A stretch of DNA of 64,000 bases, taken from NCBI GenBank assembly GCA_934202525.1, contig CAKPYB010000008.1, forward strand, positions 42,132-106,131, given 5' to 3'. Shown here in pieces: positions 58,669 to 64,000 of this stretch. Within the stretch, counting starts at the first letter, position 1, and the number at the start of each line of letters is the position of its first letter. This DNA is from an uncultured Prevotella sp. Lineage in GTDB: Bacteria > Bacteroidota > Bacteroidia > Bacteroidales > Bacteroidaceae. Below the pieces are notes generated by a model, which saw only the letters and a list, made by a program, of their open reading frames with translations, did not search any database and was not told the DNA's origin. The position numbers and the translations under genes are program-made.

Positions 58669-60399
58669 TTATTTGTCTCTTTTCTGTAACACTTCTTTTT
58701 GAACTATCTCAAACATATCATCTAATTTATATGGATATTTATCCATAAAATCATCAAAAGTTAAGCCTTTATTGATGTAATCAACATTAGTCCCTGTTTG
58801 AATTTTACTATGATTATAATATTCTTCAAAATACTTCTCAAAACCATCTTTTTTAAATCTTTTTGAATGTTTTATCAAACATAATGGACTCATTATAATT
58901 AATGGCTTATTATTTTCAGAACACGAGATGCCCTCATTATTTAATGACTGGACGAACCATTCATTTAGCATATCAAATAACCCATTCCACATTAGCTTAT
59001 GGTTGGCTATTACTAACACTGGATAAACAATGGAATCAGACTTTATATCATATCCCCACCTAAAGTCATGCTCCCTAATATTTTTTATATGACCAGCTAA
59101 CTGCCCCACACCAATTCGTTTTGGTGTGGGACATATTTTTTCATTACTATAAGTTTTAAGCATCAACTTATTCTTTAACTCTCTTTCCAACAAAGAAAAA
59201 TCTCTTTGTTCTTTAAGTTCTGCTTTCAATCTAATATCCTTACATTCAAACAACAATATCTCCTTTCCTAATTTTCTTTGTAAGAGAAAATCAGGAGTTC
59301 CTAACTCTTTATCTTTTGGTTTATATTGCTCTATACATTCTGCTTCTGCAAAGCAAAAATAGTTAGACGAACTACAGCATTTTTGTAAAAACGTATCAAA
59401 AATAGTTTTTTCAATAAATTCACTTGTTACCAACGAAGAAATATTGATTTTTTGTTTACTTTCTATACTTTTAGCAATATCTTTTAAATCAAAATATAAA
59501 CTATTATACAACTTATCTAATAAAAATCCGATATTGTATATTATATATATGTCATCTTGCATTTTTATAATCGGATATTGCCTGAAAAACCTATAATCCA
59601 CATTTTCTTTATAATCAACTGTTGTTGTATAAGGGAAAGACAACAAGTCAACTATATTGCGATTTATTAAACCATCCTCGTCTTCTATATGTTTAAAATC
59701 CAATATACGTGTACAAAAATTCGCATCCGAGACTAATCCCAATATTGTAACAACATAATTTCTCCAATTCTTAATTCCATATTTTGCTAAAAATGCTTGT
59801 AACAAAGGGGCATATTTAGTATTACTTTCTAAAAAAGAAAAAAAATTAAAAGATAAGACTAATTGCTCTTTATATAAATCTATATAATCTACGCTATTCA
59901 AATCTTTATTCAATTCAATACCTGTAACCATTAGCTCTGATATAGAGCTATTATAGATTTTAAAATTTACAATTTGCTCATTTAATAAAGCAACAACCTT
60001 TACAAGAGAAAACTCTAATACGTATTTATTGAACACCTTAAAATTTTCTTTATGTGGATTTATAGATAAAGCATAGCGTAACAACTCCAATAAAGTCTGA
60101 TTGAAGCAAGCACAATATCTCCTGTCTTTAGAAGAATGACACCCTATATAATCATATATTCTAAAGAGCACAGAATTCATCCAATAATTATCATGTGATA
60201 GTAACCCCAATATATTTACTGCTGGTTTGTTGACACATTCGTTACTTAACCTAACTATTAAATTTATAATTTCATCACGAGAAAAACCGCTTATCGTTTT
60301 TCTTACATTAGGTTTTGAATATCTATAGAATATAGGATTATATTCCATAGGGAGAACAAAACCTAGAGATGTATACCTTAGTTTTTTATTTCTTTCCAT
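58669..60399 (-). CDS. Large AT-rich protein with PD-(D/E)XK nuclease-like motif
   Basis: The 576-residue protein is helix-rich in its first 320 residues, without a family I know. Residues 325-410 carry a PD-(D/E)XK pattern: Glu330 in SEFIEKTIFDTF, Asp370 in LGTPDFLLQRK, and Glu385-x-Lys387 in LLFECKDIRLKAE. It is the first gene of the cassette, 3 bp before the kinase-LRR gene. Composition is much more AT-rich than the housekeeping genes, suggesting transfer. A nuclease at the head of a kinase/ADP-ribosylhydrolase operon fits a defence role, but this is inference. Confidence 0.75.
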   Translation of the reverse strand: MERNKKLRYTSLGFVLPMEYNPIFYRYSKPNVRKTISGFSRDEIINLIVRLSNECVNKPAVNILGLLSHDNYWMNSVLFRIYDYIGCHSSKDRRYCACFNQTLLELLRYALSINPHKENFKVFNKYVLEFSLVKVVALLNEQIVNFKIYNSSISELMVTGIELNKDLNSVDYIDLYKEQLVLSFNFFSFLESNTKYAPLLQAFLAKYGIKNWRNYVVTILGLVSDANFCTRILDFKHIEDEDGLINRNIVDLLSFPYTTTVDYKENVDYRFFRQYPIIKMQDDIYIIYNIGFLLDKLYNSLYFDLKDIAKSIESKQKINISSLVTSEFIEKTIFDTFLQKCCSSSNYFCFAEAECIEQYKPKDKELGTPDFLLQRKLGKEILLFECKDIRLKAELKEQRDFSLLERELKNKLMLKTYSNEKICPTPKRIGVGQLAGHIKNIREHDFRWGYDIKSDSIVYPVLVIANHKLMWNGLFDMLNEWFVQSLNNEGISCSENNKPLIIMSPLCLIKHSKRFKKDGFEKYFEEYYNHSKIQTGTNVDYINKGLTFDDFMDKYPYKLDDMFEIVQKEVLQKRDK

Positions 60400-60612
60400 A
60401 TAGCTATAAATTTAACAGACTCCAAAAACATCTTGGTTCATCCGACTGCAAAGTTATATAAATATCAGCTAACTAATTTAATACATAAAGTTTTTTAAGA
60501 TAAATTATACGCAGGATTAAGACTTTTAGTCTTACACCTCTTGTAGCACTTACATCTTTACCGCCAGCAACTTCTGTTAGACCCTAAACTCAAACATCAT
60601 TATCATTTAAAC
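60400..60612. other. Gap between the cassette and copy 2 of the small secreted-protein gene
   Basis: The 213 bp are AT-rich. A minus-strand promoter for the cassette should lie here: GCAAAGTTATATAA near 60449-60462 reads TTATATAACTTTGC on that strand and holds a possible -7 box (ATAACTTTGC). AAGACTTTTAGTCTT at 60518-60532 is a short palindrome. Confidence 0.4.
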
Positions 60613-60858
60613 ATGAAGAAATTTATGTTTGCAGCTATGGTAATGGTTTCAGTAAGCAACGTTTTTGCATCAAGCAGAATGGTAGGTAACTCAGAGGTAG
60701 CACCAGTTGATACCGTAGCGCCAGAAACACCAGCAGATACATTGTCAACTGATACTTCTATCCAGCCACAGGCAGGTGTTGAGGATTCTACACAGCAGGA
60801 GAATGCTACTGAGAATACAACAGAGAATGCTACAGAGCAGCAGACAACTGCCGAGTAA
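60613..60858 (+). CDS. Small secreted Pro/Thr/Gln/Glu-rich protein, copy 2
   Basis: The 81-residue protein has signal peptide FMFAAMVMVSVSNVFA and mature part VGNSEVAPVDTVAPETPADT followed by a shorter QQENATENTTENATEQQTTA repeat. It is a paralogue of the gene at 53296, with a deletion in the signal peptide and a different repeat part. The non-coding tail after the stop is nearly identical to that of copy 1, but the sequence before the ATG is unrelated. Confidence 0.78.
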   Translation: MKKFMFAAMVMVSVSNVFASSRMVGNSEVAPVDTVAPETPADTLSTDTSIQPQAGVEDSTQQENATENTTENATEQQTTAE

Positions 60859-61040
60859 AAGATAAAGAACAGTTCATTTTGCAGCGTTATTCATATAATA
60901 GGATTTAGTTTTTAAAGGTAATTAGACTTATTCAGGTTACAATAGATATTGCATAGATAGAAATTACAAGGTAGACTTTTAGGTTCGGTTTTTGAAAGTG
61001 AATCCTGCTGGCAGTGATGCCGGCAGGATTCTGTGTTTTT
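60859..61040 (+). repeat. Conserved 3' untranslated tail, copy 2, ending in a terminator
   Basis: It is the sister of 53611-53794 and ends with the same hairpin, AATCCTGCTGGC/GCCGGCAGGATT. With the coding parts, the two copies form direct repeats of about 0.45 kb some 7.3 kb apart. Confidence 0.8.
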
Positions 61041-61186
61041 GGAATGCAGCAACATAAACATGAATCTCAAAAGAATAAGCTAAAGAAAAAACTCAAAAGT
61101 TTAATTCAATTAAAAAATCCCAAAAACTTTGGAAGTTATAATATTTTGCACTATATTTGCACACATATAATTAAAATGTAAATAAT

Positions 61187-61588
61187 ATGAGTACAATTGA
61201 GGCTTTAAAAAATATGTTACGAACATTAGCTATAGAAAAAATTAATAAAACTACATTTTTATCATTTAATAATAGCAAGCATGATAATTGGCTAATAGGA
61301 GCCTTGAAAATTTATTTTAAAAGTATCCCCCTTTATAATGCTAAAAATGATAAGGTTTATTATTTAAAGTCTTTAAAGATGAATCAGGGATTTGAAGAAG
61401 AAACGACTTTGATAATATTTCTTAGAAAGTGTATCTTAAAATTTATTTTGACCACTTACGATGCAGAAACGGTTATGGCGTTCAATTTATTATCTCAGTA
61501 TCGTTCGGAAGAATTGATAGAAAAGTATTTAGATGCAAAAAAATGTCCGAGCACATCACTTTATTTATTGAGTATATATACTCAATAA
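61187..61588 (+). CDS. Uncharacterised 133-residue protein, first of an overlapping pair
   Basis: A -7 box TATATTTGC (61153-61161) precedes the ATG. The protein is helical and AT-rich in composition (IEALKNMLRTLAIEKINKTT at the start, EELIEKYLDAKKCPSTSLYL near the end). No family is recognised. Its last 46 bases overlap the next gene in a different frame, which suggests coupled translation. Confidence 0.6.
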   Translation: MSTIEALKNMLRTLAIEKINKTTFLSFNNSKHDNWLIGALKIYFKSIPLYNAKNDKVYYLKSLKMNQGFEEETTLIIFLRKCILKFILTTYDAETVMAFNLLSQYRSEELIEKYLDAKKCPSTSLYLLSIYTQ

Positions 61589-61914
61589 AAGCGACTTATG
61601 TTGTTAAGGGACAATACAGAGTAGGGCGGGATGATATTGAATCAACAACCCAAGAAATCTCATTTCCTTTTAAAGATTTTGCTCCTTCAAAAAAAATAAT
61701 CAATTTATTAAACAAGACATTAGGGATAAATTTGTCGTTAAAAGATAACATTTACACATGGCATTCCTATGAGCGTGAATATGTTGCAGGATTAGCTGAA
61801 TCATTTGATGATAGCAAAGCCTTTCTTCTAAATAATCTGTCAAAAATAGAAGAAATGATTATAAATAATGCCTTGAATGATAAGAAATGGCTTGATTCCA
61901 TTTCAGAAGCATAA
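61543..61914 (+). CDS. Uncharacterised 123-residue protein, second of an overlapping pair
   Basis: The likely start is the ATG at 61543 (MSEHITLFIEYIYSIKATYV); the frame is open back to 61429 but that part is out of character. The protein is a mixed alpha/beta domain (KATYVVKGQYRVGRDDIES, then AKAFLLNN-type helix). No known family. The overlap of two small AT-rich genes resembles toxin-antitoxin or effector-immunity pairs, without further proof. Confidence 0.55.
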   Translation: MSEHITLFIEYIYSIKATYVVKGQYRVGRDDIESTTQEISFPFKDFAPSKKIINLLNKTLGINLSLKDNIYTWHSYEREYVAGLAESFDDSKAFLLNNLSKIEEMIINNALNDKKWLDSISEA

Positions 61915-62135
61915 ATGAAATGAAAGTGTAAACTATACCACCTCACAAATCTTTTATATATCACATAAAGAACTACCATACATATCTTCTTGCAATAATT
62001 TAGACTACTGCTAGAAGGAATATCTTGCTATCTAGTAAAATAATACGATAATGCCTCCCCCAAAAGCAGCCCATTTTATACTTCTATAAACTTATCAACA
62101 GAGAAATATAATAATTTTTTTCAAACTTTACCCAA
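61915..62135. other. AT-rich gap
   Basis: No gene or strong hairpin is seen in these 221 bases, which separate the overlapping pair from the decayed LRR gene coming from the other side. Confidence 0.4.
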
Positions 62136-62585
62136 CTAACTTTTAGAATTCTTATTTTCTTTAAGACTTGTGCAACCATCAAAAAATCCAGACCCTATCT
62201 CTTTGATAGTTCCTGGAATATAGACTCATTTTAAAGATTCGCACCTAGGCAAAAACGTGACTATCTATTTTTACTATCGAGTTTGGGAAAGAAATACTTG
62301 TAAATCTTTTACATCCATTAAAAGCATCCGCTCCAATATAAGATAGTACCAGAGGTAAACACAGTGCTTGTTCTGAAAAGAAAAAAGGACATCCCCCAAA
62401 AGCATTATTACCAATATATTTTAAATTTGAAGACCATAGTACTACTGCAGATACCCCCGCGCTCCCAAACACCCATTTCCCTATTGCTACAAGCGTATTA
62501 GGGAAGCGTATTTTTTATACTTTGGGGTAAATCGGAAATAAAAGCATTATCACAAACTGCAACTGTGCCATCAGCAACTTTGTAT
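62136..62585 (-). pseudogene. Decayed BspA-like LRR_5 gene
   Basis: LRR_5 pieces lie in different frames on the minus strand: EYKVADGTVAVCDNAFISDL, then VAIGKWVFGSAG, LKYIGNNAFGGC and SYIGADAFNGCKRFTSI, then FPGTIKEIGSGFFDGCTSLK before a stop at 62136-62138. At least two frameshifts separate them. It lies downstream of the small Cys-containing gene, in the place where an LRR partner might be expected. Confidence 0.75.
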
Positions 62586-62615
62586 TCATTTAATCCATAA
62601 TATCAATTTTTTCCA

Positions 62616-62849
62616 TCAAAAAAAATAATGAACGCCACAACTATCTGTATATTTCTTATTTGGGCACCTAGTAGGATTTGGATTAGTACATAAAGACGAC
62701 AGCTCGTTTTTCGTCATCTCTTTAACCTCAACTCCGAGTTCATTCATAAAATTTCGAAGTTGTTCAACAGACTGAATCTTATAAATCAACCCATTGTAGT
62801 CTAAATAACCATTTAATTCTGTCATCGTTCCTATTTTTATAACACACAT
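62616..62849 (-). CDS. Small Cys-containing protein
   Basis: The ATG at 62849 overlaps the stop of the upstream gene (TGATG), giving 77 residues; an internal ATG at 62825 would start at MTELNGYLDYNGLIYKI. The N-terminal part is a small alpha/beta segment (YKIQSVEQLRNFMNELGVEV), the C-terminal tail has three cysteines (LCTNPNPTRCPNKKYTDSCG). No known family. It could be a regulatory or precursor-like peptide, but there is no maturation enzyme nearby. Confidence 0.55.
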   Translation of the reverse strand: MCVIKIGTMTELNGYLDYNGLIYKIQSVEQLRNFMNELGVEVKEMTKNELSSLCTNPNPTRCPNKKYTDSCGVHYFF

Positions 62850-63457
62850 CAATCTACATTCCAGGTTGCTTCAGGACATCCATCAAATGCATCATCTATA
62901 ACATCATCACTATATCCGTTATAGTAACCATACTTTTCTCCAGAAGTTCCATAATCATCCCATTCATTGTAATATTCTGTATTGTTATCAAAACAGGAAT
63001 CATTTGAAGTAACTTTTTTCTTTTCAAACATTACAGCTGCTTCTTTTGCTGTTTTTTGTTTTAACAACACTGCTTGACAACTGCGAAGCACCATATCTTT
63101 GCCCAAACTATTAGGAAATGATTTTGATGTTTCCAAATCAAACATCGCTAAATAAATTACAGTCAAAAATGCATCTATCCCTGCGAGTTCCGGGGCAGTC
63201 ATGCATCTTTGAATGTCAGAAACATATCTTATTATATCAGGATTATAAACGGCATTCGTTGCATTATATATATTCATAATCCACGAGAGCATCTGATTAT
63301 TCAAAGAAGGATAATCAGAAATAGACTCCAACACATTGAGATAATAATACTTTCCTGCTCTATGCTTTTCACCATTTATGGTAACAAAACGTCTTCCGTA
63401 CTCATAAGTTATCGAGTTCTGCCCAAACTTGAAAGCCAATTCATTCATAAGCGACAT
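62849..63457 (-). CDS. Uncharacterised protein with acidic/aromatic C-terminal tail
   Basis: The ATG at 63457 gives 202 residues; the longer frame to 63478 begins with TTG. The first 140 residues are helical (LSWIMNIYNATNAVYNPDII, then AGIDAFLTVIYLAMFDLETS). The tail is rich in Tyr, Asp and Gly and ends YSDDVIDDAFDGCPEATWNV, a closing motif I have seen in other Bacteroidetes hypothetical proteins next to small Cys-containing or LRR genes. Its promoter is likely TATTTTTGC (plus 63590-63598). Confidence 0.7.
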   Translation of the reverse strand: MSLMNELAFKFGQNSITYEYGRRFVTINGEKHRAGKYYYLNVLESISDYPSLNNQMLSWIMNIYNATNAVYNPDIIRYVSDIQRCMTAPELAGIDAFLTVIYLAMFDLETSKSFPNSLGKDMVLRSCQAVLLKQKTAKEAAVMFEKKKVTSNDSCFDNNTEYYNEWDDYGTSGEKYGYYNGYSDDVIDDAFDGCPEATWNVD

Positions 63458-63478
63458 TCTATTAGTTAAATAAAACAA

Positions 63479-64000
63479 TCAGAAAAACTTACGAAGTTCT
63501 CTGTAGTCAAACCCCAAGCATTCAGTAATGCCTTTGTATATGTCCACCCACCTTTGCTCATTTGGAGCTTCCAGCAAGATTATGACACCGCAAAAATAGT
63601 AAATATTACCGAAACAACAAAATTTTTATCGTAAAAATTTCAAAAAACATTGTGTTAGGGCACACAATGGAGAAAAAGAAGTTTACTTGCTTGATAAACT
63701 GCTCCAAATTCAGACATTGCATATTATTTTCGTAAGCTATCAAATTTAATCCGATAAACATCGTACGCAAACAAGTTTTTCCTCAAAAAAAGTATCAAAG
63801 TCTCATTTTTCGGTATAGAATAAGACTTATATCTTTAATACACAGAACTTTATCGCGAATGAGACTTCTCTTAAAATGAAGGGAGAAGTATCATAGAAGT
63901 ATCATAAATTAGGGAGAAGTATCGTAAGCGGCTCCGCGTTTATACCTTGCATAATTCAAAAAAGCAGTAACAGCTGATTAAACAAATGCTGCTACTGCTT
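63479..64000. other. Non-coding end of the window
   Basis: No gene is seen. The stretch holds a minus-strand -7 box (63590-63598), a short inverted repeat CATTGTGT/ACACAATG (63648-63669), three copies of AGAAGTATCRTA (63884-63895, 63896-63907 and 63915-63926), and the hairpin at 63962-64000. Confidence 0.5.
63962..64000. terminator. Hairpin at the window edge
   Basis: AAGCAGTAACAGC (63962-63974) pairs with GCTGCTACTGCTT (63988-64000) with one mismatch; the left arm is preceded by AAAA, so on the minus strand it would read as a terminator for a gene lying beyond the window. Confidence 0.6.

Overview
The window looks like a chromosomal segment of a gut or oral Bacteroidales bacterium close to Prevotella/Segatella. 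The supporting signs are a SusC-type receptor under ECF-sigma/FecR control, a six-gene hmu-type haem operon, BspA-like LRR_5 proteins, the flavodoxin plus DUF2023 pair, and promoters with the Bacteroidetes -7 box (TAnnTTTGC) and very weak Shine-Dalgarno sequences. I saw no rRNA, tRNA or CRISPR array. Family names come from reading the proteins and from memory of the families; no database search was possible.

Layout. 1-4.8 kb: ECF sigma, FecR anti-sigma and a SusC receptor cut by the window edge. 4.9-17.1 kb: mostly housekeeping genes (C1 peptidase, dxs-trkA-trkH, manA, a DMT transporter, a lactate permease) interrupted by an ATPase plus DUF4435 (TOPRIM-like) pair that resembles the PARIS/OLD architecture. 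17.2-19.8 kb: a second ECF-sigma operon with envelope proteins. 20.0-24.0 kb: AAA/DUF4143 ATPase A, then metY and cysK. 24.0-26.6 kb: a helicase remnant, a VapC-type toxin-antitoxin pair, and about 1.45 kb without genes that is full of repeats. 26.6-32.8 kb: two copies of a structured non-coding RNA, a Ser/Thr kinase, and a Sel1/TonB-C/lipoprotein cluster. 33-36 kb: ATPase B and two uncharacterised genes. 36.2-45.2 kb: haem operon hmuS-T-U-V-lipoprotein-hmuR. 45.4-53.1 kb: ATPases C, D and E interleaved with flavodoxin/DUF2023 and a solitary ftsZ-like gene. 53.3-61.0 kb: a small secreted-protein gene and its 3' UTR occur twice and bracket a RelE/ParE-type toxin-antitoxin pair plus a tight four-gene cassette (PD-(D/E)XK-like protein, kinase-LRR, DUF6939-like protein, ADP-ribosylglycohydrolase). 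61-64 kb: AT-rich accessory genes and a decayed LRR gene.

The most striking signal is that all five AAA/DUF4143 ATPase genes carry a private array of iterated, often palindromic repeats on or beside their promoter. The repeat sequence differs for every gene. ATPases A and B, which are close paralogues, have unrelated repeat sequences but the same 23-bp period. Two further repeat arrays lie in the gene-poor stretch with no ATPase beside them. I read this as a family of self-addressed ATPase/nuclease-like units, each with its own cognate iterated operator. The function is unknown; the arrays themselves are plain in the sequence.
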